The notes: a model not told the origin generated them from the sequence alone. Positions 44,128-54,150 are shown, numbered from the stretch's first letter. The stretch: DNA of 64,000 nt from Lachnospiraceae bacterium (GCA_022791575.1 JAAVZI010000037.1:1-64000), one strand, 5' to 3'. Program-made: numbers and translations.

Positions 44128-46209
44128 ATGAAGAAAAATAAGAGAACGTCAGTTCTGGCTTGGCTCAGCGCCTTATGCATGGCGCTGGCAGGCTGCAGCA
44201 GCAAAGCGGAACAAACTGATAAAGATACCGGAAATGCAAAGGAACTCCATGAGTACACAGAAAAAAGCAGCACTGCCGCAGAAGCAAACAGCCGCAAAGC
44301 CCAGGCAGCAGCCGAGAGCATGAACGATCAGGAACTAGAAAACCGTAATGCGGACTGTAAAATTACATTGAATAAAGACAGTGCTCAATGCAGCGGCTCA
44401 GGTGCAGAATTTACAGACGGGGTGCTGCGGATTACGCAGGCAGGATGCTATGAGATTACAGGAGAACTGGAAGACGGCAGAATAGAAATCCATGCTTCGA
44501 AAGAAGATTCCGTTGAACTTATTTTAAACGGGGTTGACATAACTTGCAGTGATTATGCGCCGTTTACTGTCTGGCAGGCAGACCGGACATTGATTTATTT
44601 ATCTGAAGGAACGGTTAATCAATTTACGGATGGAGGAAATTATTATGTATCCGGCGGCAATGAGACAGATACGGAGGAGAACGAGGCGCCGTCGGCTGCA
44701 TTTTTCAGTAAAGACGATCTGGGATTTTGCGGCAGCGGAACGCTGTTAGTCACAGCTAACTGCAACGATGGAATTACTGGGAAAGATGATGTATGGTTTA
44801 CGGGAGGAACCTATCAGATTACGGCCAAGGATGACGGAATTGTGGGAAAAGACAGCGTTGCCGTGCAGAATGCGCAGTTTACAATTGAGGCAGAAAGCGA
44901 CGGCATAAAATCTACAAAAGAAGACGACGAGGAGAAAGGATTTGTCGCACTGAAGGCAGGAACATTTTCCATAAAAGCGGGAAATGACGGGATACAGGCG
45001 GCCACGTATCTCTGGGCAGAGGGCGGAACGTTCGATATTACGGCGGGAGGCGGCAGCAAGGAGGCCAGCAATGCTGCTAGTATGATGAATCAGAGGGGAA
45101 ATGCAACATCTGCGCAGGCAGAGGAGGAAGAAAGCTGCAAGGGATTAAAAGCAGGCGTGGATATCACGGTGCTGGATGGGCAGTTTGAGCTGGACTGTGC
45201 CGATGATACCATTCACAGTAACGATACGCTGACTATAAAAGGCGGGACTTTTACAATGAAGTCTGGAGATGATGGGATTCATGGTGATTCGGTGGCGGTA
45301 ATTGCCGGAGGAACGATTGTGATTGAGGAAAGCTATGAGGGAATTGAAGCAGAATCTGTGATAATCAGGGATGGCAGGATTGATGTGACCGCCAGCGATG
45401 ATGGTCTCAATGCAGCGAATGGTTCTTCGGCAGAAGGAATGGACGGACCGGGCGGATGGCCCAGAATGGAGGGCAGAGGCCGGATGGAACTGCCGGAGGG
45501 TCAAATGCCGTCTGCTGCTACATCAGATGAAGAGGAGAGCCAGCGCAATGATAAAAATAGAACGCAGGAGAACCCAAACGGACAAACAGAAGAAACTGCT
45601 AGTTCCTGCTTATTAGCAATAGAAGGTGGGGAATTATATGTTAACGCCGGCGGAGACGGCCTGGATTCGAATGGTTCCATCGTTATGAACGGCGGAACGG
45701 TCTATGTTGACGGGCCGGTAAATGATGGCAATGGAATTCTGGATTATGATAACGAAATGGTTATGAATGGCGGAACATTAGTGGGAGCAGGAAGTTCCGG
45801 CATGCTGCAGTCAATTTCTGAAAGTTCTTCTCAGCCTGGATTGGCAATAATATTTGACGCTTCTCAAAAAGCGGGAACTACCGTAACGCTGAAAGACAGT
45901 GATGGCAGGGAAGTCCTATCCTATAAGCCGGCTAAAGCATTTACCGCAGTCATAGTTTCAGATAACAAACTGGAGTTAGGGAAGACTTACGAAATATATC
46001 TTGGAGATGAAAAATATACTTCGATTGAATTATCCTCCACCAGTACAAGCAACGGCAGAAGCGGAGTGGGAAATGTACAAAAAGGAGGCCGGGGCGGCAT
46101 GAAGAATCGCCAGGAAATGGACGGCGGTATGGTTCCACCTGGTGAAAACGATCAGGATATTATTCAGCGGGATGATAAGAACAGTTCGAAAGAGGATAAC
46201 AGTATTTAG
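44128..46209 (+). CDS. carbohydrate-binding domain (DUF4353-type) lipoprotein
   Basis: A 693 aa lipoprotein with signal MKKNKRTSVLAWLSALC and lipobox ALAGC. The long central part is a repetitive beta-helix-like structure, seen as many copies of GGTF/GDDGI-type turns (NCNDGITGKDD, TAKDDGIVGKDSV, KSGDDGIHGDSV, GGDGLDSNGSIV). This is characteristic of the DUF4353 family found with CotH proteins. The C-terminus is rich in Gly, Arg and Asp. It probably sits on the cell surface. It follows the DUF4956 gene by 35 bases, in one operon. Confidence 0.85.
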   Translation: MKKNKRTSVLAWLSALCMALAGCSSKAEQTDKDTGNAKELHEYTEKSSTAAEANSRKAQAAAESMNDQELENRNADCKITLNKDSAQCSGSGAEFTDGVLRITQAGCYEITGELEDGRIEIHASKEDSVELILNGVDITCSDYAPFTVWQADRTLIYLSEGTVNQFTDGGNYYVSGGNETDTEENEAPSAAFFSKDDLGFCGSGTLLVTANCNDGITGKDDVWFTGGTYQITAKDDGIVGKDSVAVQNAQFTIEAESDGIKSTKEDDEEKGFVALKAGTFSIKAGNDGIQAATYLWAEGGTFDITAGGGSKEASNAASMMNQRGNATSAQAEEEESCKGLKAGVDITVLDGQFELDCADDTIHSNDTLTIKGGTFTMKSGDDGIHGDSVAVIAGGTIVIEESYEGIEAESVIIRDGRIDVTASDDGLNAANGSSAEGMDGPGGWPRMEGRGRMELPEGQMPSAATSDEEESQRNDKNRTQENPNGQTEETASSCLLAIEGGELYVNAGGDGLDSNGSIVMNGGTVYVDGPVNDGNGILDYDNEMVMNGGTLVGAGSSGMLQSISESSSQPGLAIIFDASQKAGTTVTLKDSDGREVLSYKPAKAFTAVIVSDNKLELGKTYEIYLGDEKYTSIELSSTSTSNGRSGVGNVQKGGRGGMKNRQEMDGGMVPPGENDQDIIQRDDKNSSKEDNSI

Positions 46210-46217
46210 AAAAACAG

Positions 46218-46260
46218 CCTGTCGGCGGCAGAGAACTCTGCTGCCGGCAGGTTTCTTTGT
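46218..46260 (+). terminator. terminator after the carbohydrate-binding lipoprotein gene
   Basis: CCTG-t-CGGC-g-GCAGAG pairs with CTCTGC-t-GCCG-g-CAGG around a two-base loop, followed by TTTCTTT. Confidence 0.75.
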
Positions 46261-46352
46261 GTCAGTCTTATTGACATGATAGTACAGTTAGATTATAATT
46301 TATTTATTGGGTATTTATGATAGATTATCAAATGATAGAAAAGAGGAAAGCT

Positions 46353-47489
46353 ATGAGAATGAAAAAAGTAACAGTTATTTGTCTATGTATGTTTTTGTTC
46401 TTAGGAACGATTGCAACTGCACCCCAGCAGTTTTTGGCAGCGGAACCATCAGAGAGAGCAGGGATACAGGCATTGCTAGGAGACCTGAATGGAGATGGAG
46501 TGATTACTATTGAGGATGCCCAGGCGGTGCTGAAAATGGTACTTCATATGACAGAAGCGGATTTTGAACTCAAGTATACTGCGGATGTAAATGAAGATAG
46601 TAAAGTTAATTTAGAAGATGTACAATTAATTCTAAAAAAAGCATTACGTATTATTAATGATTATGATGATATTATTGTAAAAAGTGTAAAACTAAGTCCA
46701 AATAGCGCTACATTGGATATTGGAAAAACTCTGCAGCTATCTGCCGAGGTTCTGCCTGAAAGTGCAAAAGATCTTCCCATAGTGTGGAGAACTTCAAATC
46801 CTATGGTTGCTACCGTTTCTAATGGAGTTGTAAAGGGCGTTTCTCCCGGAAATGTGACAATTCGGGCAACCGTAGGAGACAAAAGTGCAGAATGTATGAT
46901 TACAGTAGCAACTCCCGGACGGGTTGCATATTATTCTGGTTCAGGCAATAAGGTGATTCAGGGAGTGAATTTACCTCTGGGGCTTTATAAGGTAAGGATG
47001 ACCAATAACAGTAAGAACGGATTATTTAGTATATGGGCGTATAATGGAGATGGTACAAGATCTTATCTTTGGAGCAACGTTATTGGATCATATAAAGGAT
47101 CACGTATTTTTAATCAATCCTTATCAAATGGACTGCTTCAAGTAAGTTCTACAGGGCAATGGACGATAGAAGTTTGTAAAATCATAGAACAGGGTACTTC
47201 CAAACTTTCGGGAAATGGTGATAGTGTTAGTCCGTTTTTTTATTTAAATACGTCTTCGCCTATCGTTGTTAATTGGAAAAATTATACTTCAAAAGGACTT
47301 TTTGCAATTATTTTATATGATGAATATGGCAGATACATTGGTCTTATTGCAAATGAGATCGGAACGTCATCCGGCCAACAGATTGTTGTGCCGCAGCCAG
47401 GTGTCCGTTATTGTATAGAGGTAATGGCTGAAGGTAAATGGGAAGTTGATTTTGGGCTTGATTCCACAGTTACAGTTGTGCCAAATTGA
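46353..47489 (+). CDS. secreted dockerin-like/Ig-like (Big_2) protein
   Basis: A 378 aa secreted protein; ATG 46353 follows AGAGGAAAG. After a signal peptide (VICLCMFLFLGTIATA), residues about 35-105 form a dockerin-type pair of calcium loops: GDLNGDGVITIEDAQAVLK and ADVNEDSKVNLEDVQLILKK. A Big_2-type Ig-like domain follows (LSPNSATLDIGKTLQLSAEV, VATVSNGVVKGVSPG). The last 170 residues contain two copies of a beta-rich domain, each with a KNGLFSIWAYN or KGLFAIILYDEYG segment. No cohesin or cellulase gene is in the window. Function: cell-surface or matrix binding, unproven. Confidence 0.75.
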   Translation: MRMKKVTVICLCMFLFLGTIATAPQQFLAAEPSERAGIQALLGDLNGDGVITIEDAQAVLKMVLHMTEADFELKYTADVNEDSKVNLEDVQLILKKALRIINDYDDIIVKSVKLSPNSATLDIGKTLQLSAEVLPESAKDLPIVWRTSNPMVATVSNGVVKGVSPGNVTIRATVGDKSAECMITVATPGRVAYYSGSGNKVIQGVNLPLGLYKVRMTNNSKNGLFSIWAYNGDGTRSYLWSNVIGSYKGSRIFNQSLSNGLLQVSSTGQWTIEVCKIIEQGTSKLSGNGDSVSPFFYLNTSSPIVVNWKNYTSKGLFAIILYDEYGRYIGLIANEIGTSSGQQIVVPQPGVRYCIEVMAEGKWEVDFGLDSTVTVVPN

Positions 47490-47606
47490 CAGAATAATCT
47501 GTCATAAGTCAAAGGGATAACGGATCATATTGAATAAAGTGTAATGTTTGTATTTGGGTAATTAACTAATATAAAATAGTAGAAAAGTATAAGGAGATGA
47601 AAGAAC

Positions 47607-48074
47607 ATGGGAAAATTATTTAAATTTCACACAGATGTAGATACCGACCAGATTATTGCCTCCCAGTATCTGCTGTTTCCGACCATAGACGAAATGAAGG
47701 TTCATACATTTGAATCTTTAGACCGAGAGTTTGCCTCTAAGGTGCAACCAGGGGATTATGTTGTGGCAGCTGAGAACTTTGGCTGCGGGTCTTCTCGTGA
47801 ACAGGCGCCCAGTGTGTTAAAGGCACTTGGTGTCCGGGCAGTAATTGCCAAATCATTTGCCAGAATCTTTTACCGTAATGCCATCAATATCGGTCTGCCG
47901 GTAATTGTATGTAAGGAATTGTACGATCATGTGTCCGATGGGGAAGAGCTGGAACTCTCCTTAGAAGAAGGCATAGCAAGAACAAAAAATCAGGAATTTG
48001 TCTGTACCAAACTTCCTCCTTATATGCAGGGCATTTTAGACCAAGGCGGCCTGATCGCGTCATTAAATCAGTAG
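47607..48074 (+). CDS. leuD: LeuD-type hydro-lyase small subunit (copy 1)
   Basis: A 155 aa small subunit of the aconitase family (isopropylmalate isomerase or related hydro-lyase). Features are [29 protein letters not shown] and [17 protein letters not shown]. The substrate loop reads YLLF, not the YLRT seen in isopropylmalate isomerases of this class, so the true substrate may differ (homoaconitate, methyl- or dimethylmalate-like acids). Its large subunit follows after 24 bases. GGAG precedes ATG 47607. Confidence 0.78.
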   Translation: MGKLFKFHTDVDTDQIIASQYLLFPTIDEMKVHTFESLDREFASKVQPGDYVVAAENFGCGSSREQAPSVLKALGVRAVIAKSFARIFYRNAINIGLPVIVCKELYDHVSDGEELELSLEEGIARTKNQEFVCTKLPPYMQGILDQGGLIASLNQ

Positions 48075-48098
48075 AGATCAAAAAAGGAGGCATAAGAA

Positions 48099-49349
48099 AT
48101 GGGAATGACAATTGCAGAGAAAATTATAGCTGCGGCAGCAGGAGAAGAACAGGTGAAACCAGGCGATATCCATACAGTAGAATTAGACCGGCTGATGAGT
48201 AATGATGGAACAACCCATCTGACGATTGACATGTATCACCAGAAGTTAAAACACCCGCATATTGCGGACAAAGATAAACTGGTTTGGATTATAGACCACA
48301 ATGTTCCGGCAGACAGCCCTAAAACGGCTGCTTCACATAAGAAAATGCGAGATTTTGCCAAAGAGCATAAGATTACATTCTATGAAGGAAAAGGTGTCTG
48401 CCATCAAATTATGATGGAGAACCATGTGCGGCCGGGAGAACTGATATTCGGTGCAGACAGCCATACCTGTGCTTATGGGGCGTTGGGAGCGTTCGGAACC
48501 GGTGTAGGCTGTACCGATTATCTCTATGCTATGGTAACTGGAAAGTCCTGGCTGCTTGTTCCAGAAACCCTAAAATTTAATCTAACAAATGCTCTGCCGA
48601 AAGGTGTATATGCCAGAGATCTAATTCTGACAATTATCGGACAGATTGGAGCAAATGGTGCTAATTACAAAGCAATGGAATTCGGTGGGGAGGGCTTAAA
48701 AACATTAACCATGAGTGATCGAATCGCTATCTGCAATCTCTGTGTAGAAGCGGGAGCGAAAACGGCCTTAATGGAAGTTGATGAAGTGGCACTGTCTTAC
48801 TTAAAAGAGCGGGGCAGAGAACCGAAACATACGTTTGTCAGCGATGCCGATGCCGTATACAGCAAGGAGTATCAGATTGATCTAAGTACCATCCGTCCGA
48901 TTGTTGCGAAACCGCATTTTGTGGATCATATAGCAGAAGCTAAGGAATGCGCAGGTGTTAAGATAGATGAGGCATTCTTAGGCTCTTGTAATAACGGACG
49001 ACTGGAGGATCTGCGCGTTGGAGCAGAGCTTCTGCGAGGAAGAACTGTACATCCGCTAGTGCGTTTCTTAGTGGTACCGGCAAGTCAGGAGGTATATCAA
49101 AAGGCTTTGGAAGAAGGACTGCTTGATATCTTTATGAAAGCCGGCGCAATTGTCATGAATGCTAATTGCAGTGTATGCTGGGGCAGCTGTCAAGGTGTGA
49201 TTGGTGAAGGAGAGACGTTAATCAGTACCGGAACCCGTAACTTTAAGGGCCGCGCCGGACATGCAGATTCTTCTGTCTATCTGGCAAGTGCTGCTACAGT
49301 GACCGCCTCTGCAATTAAAGGAGAGATTGCAACGGCTGATATGCTATAA
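48099..49349 (+). CDS. leuC: LeuC-type hydro-lyase large subunit (copy 1)
   Basis: A 416 aa [4Fe-4S] aconitase-family large subunit. Cluster ligands are in GSCNNGRLEDLR and in NCSVCWGSC (CxxC). Active-site features are DHNVPADSPKT, GKGVCHQIM, GADSHTCAYGALGAF and the C-terminal GTRNFKGRAG. It pairs with the small subunit just upstream. No leuA or leuB is adjacent, so leucine synthesis is not supported by context. Copy 2 lies 3.7 kb downstream and is clearly diverged from it. Confidence 0.82.
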   Translation: MGMTIAEKIIAAAAGEEQVKPGDIHTVELDRLMSNDGTTHLTIDMYHQKLKHPHIADKDKLVWIIDHNVPADSPKTAASHKKMRDFAKEHKITFYEGKGVCHQIMMENHVRPGELIFGADSHTCAYGALGAFGTGVGCTDYLYAMVTGKSWLLVPETLKFNLTNALPKGVYARDLILTIIGQIGANGANYKAMEFGGEGLKTLTMSDRIAICNLCVEAGAKTALMEVDEVALSYLKERGREPKHTFVSDADAVYSKEYQIDLSTIRPIVAKPHFVDHIAEAKECAGVKIDEAFLGSCNNGRLEDLRVGAELLRGRTVHPLVRFLVVPASQEVYQKALEEGLLDIFMKAGAIVMNANCSVCWGSCQGVIGEGETLISTGTRNFKGRAGHADSSVYLASAATVTASAIKGEIATADML

Positions 49350-49399
49350 GAACAGCAAAACTGTAAAATGAATCTAAAAGATGAGGATTTATAATAAGG

Positions 49400-49894
49400 G
49401 TGAAATATAATATAATAAATATACGGGAACACGAAGAATGGGTAGAACGGGCTGCCAACTGGTTTCATTCCAAATGGAATGTTCCGGTTGAAGCATATCT
49501 GGAAAGTATGCAGCAGTGTATAGAACTATCCATTGTGCCGTCAAACAAGCAGCATGCTAGTTCTGTCATTCCTCAATGGTATATTATGATAGACCGAGAG
49601 CAGGTTGTAGGCGGCCTTGGGGTAATTGAGAATGATTTTCATAATAGAAAAGATCTATCGCCGAATGTCTGTGCTGTTTATGTGGAAGAGAGATATCGCT
49701 GCCAGGGAATGGCAGGTGTATTATTAAATTATGTCTGCCGGGATATGCGGGAGCGGGGAATTAATAAGTTATATCTGATTACCGATCATACATCTTTTTA
49801 TGAAAGATATGGCTGGAAATTCTTATGTATGGTACAGGGGGATGGAGAAGAAGAGCTGTCAAGAATGTATTCATTTGACTGTTTATCTGAATAA
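49400..49894 (+). CDS. GNAT family N-acetyltransferase
   Basis: A 164 aa acetyltransferase. The acetyl-CoA site is VYVEERYRCQGMAGVLLNYV, and the C-terminal GNAT strand reads HTSFYERYGWKFL. The start is GTG 49400 with only a weak GAGGA upstream; no better start exists in frame nearby. The substrate is unknown. Confidence 0.8.
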   Translation: MKYNIINIREHEEWVERAANWFHSKWNVPVEAYLESMQQCIELSIVPSNKQHASSVIPQWYIMIDREQVVGGLGVIENDFHNRKDLSPNVCAVYVEERYRCQGMAGVLLNYVCRDMRERGINKLYLITDHTSFYERYGWKFLCMVQGDGEEELSRMYSFDCLSE

Positions 49895-49909
49895 GGAAGG
49901 AATGTTAAA

Positions 49910-50797
49910 ATGGGAAGTTATGTATTGAGCTGCTGTTCAGCGGCGGATTTATCAAAAGAGCATTTTATCAAAAGAGATATTCCATATGTATGTTTTCATT
50001 TTACATTAGGAACGACAGAATACAAGGATGATCTGGGTGAGTCTATTACTCTGGAAGAGCTGTTTCGCAGAATGGTAGAAGGAGAGGATACAAAAACTTC
50101 TCAGGTAGGAGTAGGCGAATATGAGAAGTTTTTTGAAACGTATTTGAAAGAAGGAAAAGATATTCTGCATGTAACGCTATCCTCAGGAATTTCCGGTACT
50201 TATAATTCCGCCTGTATTGCAGGACAGGAGCTGCAGGAACGTTACCCAGAGCGTAAGATTTATATTGTGGATTCTCTCGGTGCGTCAAGCGGATATGGAC
50301 TGTTTATGGAAGGCCTTGCAGATCAGCGGGATGCAGGGATGGAGATTGAGGAACTCTATCAGTGGGCAGAAGCACATAAGAAAAATCTGCAGCATTGGTT
50401 TTTTTCTACTGACCTGACATTTTATATTAGGGGTGGAAGAGTATCTAAGACTGCAGGGTTTATCGGTTCCGTAATGGGAATTTGTCCATTGCTGAACGTA
50501 GATCATGAAGGAAGGCTGATTCCAAGGGAGAAGGTGCGTACGAAGAAAAAAGTAATCCGGCGGATTGTAGAGTTGATGGAACAGAATGCGCAGGATGGAT
50601 TGGATTATTCCGGGAAATGTTTTATCAGCCAGTCAGAGTGTATGGAAGACGCGCAGGCTGTGGCGGACTTAATTGAAGAACGCTTTCTAAAACTGGACGG
50701 CAAAGTGAAGATTTTCCCAATTGGGGCTACTATCGGAAGTCATACGGGACCAGGGACAGTTGCACTGTTCTTCTGGGGAAAGCAAAGGGAGAATTAG
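49910..50797 (+). CDS. DegV family fatty-acid-binding protein
   Basis: A 295 aa protein of the DegV/FakB fold, which binds a fatty acid and hands it to FakA kinase for phospholipid synthesis. Typical parts are TSQVGVGEYEKFFETYLKEG, HVTLSSGISGTYNSA, the RGGRVSKTAGFIGSVMG helix and a late IGATIGSHTGPGTVALFFWG. AAGGAAGG lies upstream of ATG 49910. It is one of several usual paralogues; no fakA is present. Confidence 0.9.
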   Translation: MGSYVLSCCSAADLSKEHFIKRDIPYVCFHFTLGTTEYKDDLGESITLEELFRRMVEGEDTKTSQVGVGEYEKFFETYLKEGKDILHVTLSSGISGTYNSACIAGQELQERYPERKIYIVDSLGASSGYGLFMEGLADQRDAGMEIEELYQWAEAHKKNLQHWFFSTDLTFYIRGGRVSKTAGFIGSVMGICPLLNVDHEGRLIPREKVRTKKKVIRRIVELMEQNAQDGLDYSGKCFISQSECMEDAQAVADLIEERFLKLDGKVKIFPIGATIGSHTGPGTVALFFWGKQREN

Positions 50798-50847
50798 GGA
50801 ACTAAGATTTATTTTGAGTGAGAGAAGAGAGTATAGGAGGGTATGGT

Positions 50848-52320
50848 ATGGAGTTAGAGATTTTAAAAAATGAAGAGAAAAGAATGAATACGATTTTATT
50901 TGTATTTTTGGCAGTGATTCCGTGTGTGGCTGTAGGGTATGTATTGGTGTTTAATAATGGAACCATGAAAGATTGCATAGCCCTTGCGATGGTACTAGCG
51001 AGTATACTAGTCCGGCTATTGCAGAAATTACTAGGGAAATATGCTAAGTATCTGTATATTTCCATTCTGCCTCTATTAGGAATGTTAACAATTATACTGG
51101 GCAATCCGGGATCTTTTGGCGCAATGGCAGAGGCTTATTTTTTAGTGCTGTTTCTGGCAGTTCCTTATTATGATGTATCCCTAATTGGCGTATGTACAGT
51201 GGTAACCATTGTTCCGAATCTAATTGCCATGCTTATATTCCAGGAGGCATATAAAGCCATGTATACCATGTCTATCTGGATCTTCGTATGGATGGTCTAT
51301 CTACTGGCAGTCCTGGTAGCTGTATTTATCGTACAGAGAGCACGTTCGTTGTTCCAGGATGTGGAGAAAAAGGAACACGTCATGGAAGGAATGCTTGTCA
51401 ATGTTCATCAGGTATTTGAGGGACTAGAGGAATCCTCCGGGAAAATATATGATTCTCTGCATAATTTTGAAGCCAGCACGACCGAGATTGCTGCTTCTAC
51501 CAGTCAGATTGCAGACAGCGCAGATCAACAGATTCAGCAGGTACAGGGCAGCCTGGATATTTTCAATGATCTAAACAGCAAAATTGAGAGTTCTAATGAC
51601 CGTCTGAATCAGACCGTGGAAAATATTATGCAGTTGAAAGCTAAAAATGACGAAGGAATCCGCGCCATTGAAATTCTCTCCAGCAAATTTAGTGAAAATA
51701 TTACATCAACACAGATTGCCTCGGAGGGAGCTTCCTCTCTGGTACAGAAGTCCAATTCTATTGGAGAAATAATTGAAAGTATCGGCCAGATTGCACAGCA
51801 GACCAATCTGCTGGCTCTCAATGCGGCTATTGAAGCAGCAAGGGCAGGAGAAGCCGGAAGAGGTTTTGCGGTAGTTGCGGATGAGATTAATATGCTGTCT
51901 GGAGAATCCTCTTCTGCAACGCAGAAAATCGATGCCATTCTAAAAGATGTAGTTGCTACAGTAAACGAAGTCAATGCGGTAATTGATAACAACCGTGTGA
52001 TTGTAGAAGAATCCAATGAAAAATTAAATGATACCGTTAAGATATTTGAAAGCATCCTTCATTCTTCGGAAGAAGTGATTGATGTAACAAAGCTGCTCAG
52101 AGATGAGCTATTAAATATTGTTTCCATTAAGGAGCGATTGTCAGAGGCAATGGAGCGTGTCGAGGAAATCTCTCAATTGTCTGTACAAACCACTGCTGAA
52201 ATCAGCACTTCCACTCAGGATCAGGCCAATGGAGTAGAGGAAATTCTAAACTCCATGACACGTGTAAAGGGTGGTATGGAACAACTTTCAGATGTGCTTA
52301 ACTCGAATGCGAAAGTATAA
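50848..52320 (+). CDS. membrane chemoreceptor (methyl-accepting chemotaxis protein)
   Basis: A 490 aa receptor. ATG 50848 is seven bases after AGGAGG, so I reject an earlier TTG. The first 175 residues contain about six membrane helices ([19 protein letters not shown] to [18 protein letters not shown]) and no sizeable external domain, suggesting a sensor inside the membrane. No HAMP is evident. The signalling region has [24 protein letters not shown] and [11 protein letters not shown]. It sits between the two LeuCD-like pairs. Confidence 0.88.
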   Translation: MELEILKNEEKRMNTILFVFLAVIPCVAVGYVLVFNNGTMKDCIALAMVLASILVRLLQKLLGKYAKYLYISILPLLGMLTIILGNPGSFGAMAEAYFLVLFLAVPYYDVSLIGVCTVVTIVPNLIAMLIFQEAYKAMYTMSIWIFVWMVYLLAVLVAVFIVQRARSLFQDVEKKEHVMEGMLVNVHQVFEGLEESSGKIYDSLHNFEASTTEIAASTSQIADSADQQIQQVQGSLDIFNDLNSKIESSNDRLNQTVENIMQLKAKNDEGIRAIEILSSKFSENITSTQIASEGASSLVQKSNSIGEIIESIGQIAQQTNLLALNAAIEAARAGEAGRGFAVVADEINMLSGESSSATQKIDAILKDVVATVNEVNAVIDNNRVIVEESNEKLNDTVKIFESILHSSEEVIDVTKLLRDELLNIVSIKERLSEAMERVEEISQLSVQTTAEISTSTQDQANGVEEILNSMTRVKGGMEQLSDVLNSNAKV

Positions 52321-52350
52321 ATCGATATTAGAATAGAAAGGAATACCAAT

Positions 52351-52842
52351 ATGGAAAGATTTACTGGCAAAGTCTGGGTGCTGGGAGATGATATTGATAC
52401 CGATATTATAATTCCAACGGAGTACCTGGCATTAAAAACCATTCAGGATATGACGAAATATGCATTTTCACCGCTGCGTCCTGAATTGGCAGGGCAAATA
52501 CAGGAGGGAGATATCATCGTAGCTGGCAAAAATTTTGGCTGCGGTTCCTCCAGAGAACAGGCACCAGAGATCATTAAGGCTCTGGGCATCCGCTGTGTGA
52601 TTGCACGGTCGTTTGCACGGATCTTTTTCCGCAATTCCATTAATAACGGTCTGCTGTTGATCGAGAACAATGAATTGCAGGGTGCGGTCAGTGAAGGCGA
52701 TGAGATTACTGTTACGGTTAATGAAGCAATTTCCCATCATGGGAAAGAATATACGATTACGTCTCTTCCGGAGAACCTGGTAGAAATTATTAATGCAGGC
52801 GGTCTGGTCAAGGCTATGCGGAAGTTAAACGGATTGGATTAG
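52351..52842 (+). CDS. leuD: LeuD-type hydro-lyase small subunit (copy 2)
   Basis: A 163 aa aconitase-family small subunit with [36 protein letters not shown] and RSFARIFFRNSINNGLL. The substrate loop reads YLAL, again without the Arg of YLRT, and both copies have REQAP where many isopropylmalate isomerases have REHAP. AAAGGA precedes ATG 52351. The partner follows after 10 bases. Assignment as 3-isopropylmalate isomerase is the default name only. Confidence 0.78.
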   Translation: MERFTGKVWVLGDDIDTDIIIPTEYLALKTIQDMTKYAFSPLRPELAGQIQEGDIIVAGKNFGCGSSREQAPEIIKALGIRCVIARSFARIFFRNSINNGLLLIENNELQGAVSEGDEITVTVNEAISHHGKEYTITSLPENLVEIINAGGLVKAMRKLNGLD

Positions 52843-52852
52843 GAGGCGGAAT

Positions 52853-54094
52853 ATGGGACTGACAATGATTGAAAAGATCATACAGAACAATACCGGAAAA
52901 GAAGTGCAGCCAGGTGATATTGTGACTGTAAATGTGGACCGGGTTATGATTCACGATATCTTTATTCCCTTTGTGGCGGATAAATTTGAAGAAATGGGTT
53001 TTAAAAAGCTTTGGGACCCGGATAAGGCAGTTTTGATCTATGACCATTTGGTGCCGGCCAGTCAAGTGGACGATACCAGACATTTTCAGGTGGGAAATGC
53101 ATTTGTAGAAAAATATGGGATGAAGCATGTTCACCGCTCAGACGGCATCTGCCATCAGCTGATGACGGAAGCAGGCTATGTAAAGCCCGGTGATGTGGTA
53201 TTTGGGACAGACAGCCATACAACAACCTATGGCTGTGTTGGAGCATTTTCATCAGGAATTGGCTATACAGAGATGGCGAGCATTCTGGGGATCGGAACGA
53301 TGTGGGTCAAGGTGCCAGAGACTATTCGGGTTGAGATTACCGGTACACTGCCCTCTAATGTAACCTCTAAAGATGTGATTTTAACCCTGATTGGCGATCT
53401 GGGAGCGGACGGAGCAACCTATCAGGCATTAGAATTCACTGGTGATACCATAGAGCAGATGAGTATTGCAAGCCGGATGACTATGGCCAATATGGCGATT
53501 GAAGCCGGCGCTAAGTGTGCATTGTTTGCACCGGATGAAAAGACGGCGCAGTATTGTGGAATTTCGTTAAGTGAAGAGCAGAAGGCTCTTGCAGCGGATG
53601 ATGATGCGGCTTATGTTAGAACGATTACCTACCAGGCGCAGGAATTGGTTCCGGTTCTGGCGTGTCCATCACAGGTGGATCATATAAAACCAGTACAGGA
53701 GCTGTCCGGTACGGAGATTGACCAGGTCTTTATTGGTTCTTGTACGAATGGACGTCTGGAGGATTTGATGGCAGCAGCAGAAATCCTGCGTGATAAGCAG
53801 GTAGCACCTTTTGTAAAACTAATTGTAACTCCGGCGAGCCGTAAGATCTATCAGGAAGCAGCTGAGAATGGAACTTTATCAGTTCTTGCCAAGGCAGGAG
53901 CGATTATTACTCATCCAGGCTGCGGATTGTGCTGTGGTCGTACGGGTGGTATTTTAACGGATGGTGAGAGGGTAGTAGCGACGAATAATAGAAATTTCCT
54001 TGGAAGAATGGGAACCTCTAAGGTAGAAATATTCCTGGCTTCACCGAAGACGGCGGCGGCTTCCGCTGTGGCGGGAAGAATTACAGAGGCTTAA
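52853..54094 (+). CDS. leuC: LeuC-type hydro-lyase large subunit (copy 2)
   Basis: A 413 aa [4Fe-4S] subunit with DHLVPASQVDDTRHFQ, SDGICHQLM, GTDSHTTTYGCVGAF and GSCTNGRLEDLM. The cluster CxxC is in HPGCGLCCGRTGG, with NNRNFLGRMG near the end. GGAGG precedes ATG 52853. It is more like archaeal-type LeuC/homoaconitase large subunits than copy 1. A terminator follows. Confidence 0.83.
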   Translation: MGLTMIEKIIQNNTGKEVQPGDIVTVNVDRVMIHDIFIPFVADKFEEMGFKKLWDPDKAVLIYDHLVPASQVDDTRHFQVGNAFVEKYGMKHVHRSDGICHQLMTEAGYVKPGDVVFGTDSHTTTYGCVGAFSSGIGYTEMASILGIGTMWVKVPETIRVEITGTLPSNVTSKDVILTLIGDLGADGATYQALEFTGDTIEQMSIASRMTMANMAIEAGAKCALFAPDEKTAQYCGISLSEEQKALAADDDAAYVRTITYQAQELVPVLACPSQVDHIKPVQELSGTEIDQVFIGSCTNGRLEDLMAAAEILRDKQVAPFVKLIVTPASRKIYQEAAENGTLSVLAKAGAIITHPGCGLCCGRTGGILTDGERVVATNNRNFLGRMGTSKVEIFLASPKTAAASAVAGRITEA

Positions 54095-54113
54095 ATAAAA
54101 TAAGATTTTAGGG

Positions 54114-54150
54114 AAACTGCCCGGATGCAAACGGAATCGGGGTGGTTTTT
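54114..54150 (+). terminator. probable terminator after the second hydro-lyase pair
   Basis: AAACTGCCCGGA (54114-54125) pairs, with G-U pairs and one mismatch, with TCGGGGTGGTTT (54137-54148), followed by T's. Confidence 0.5.
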
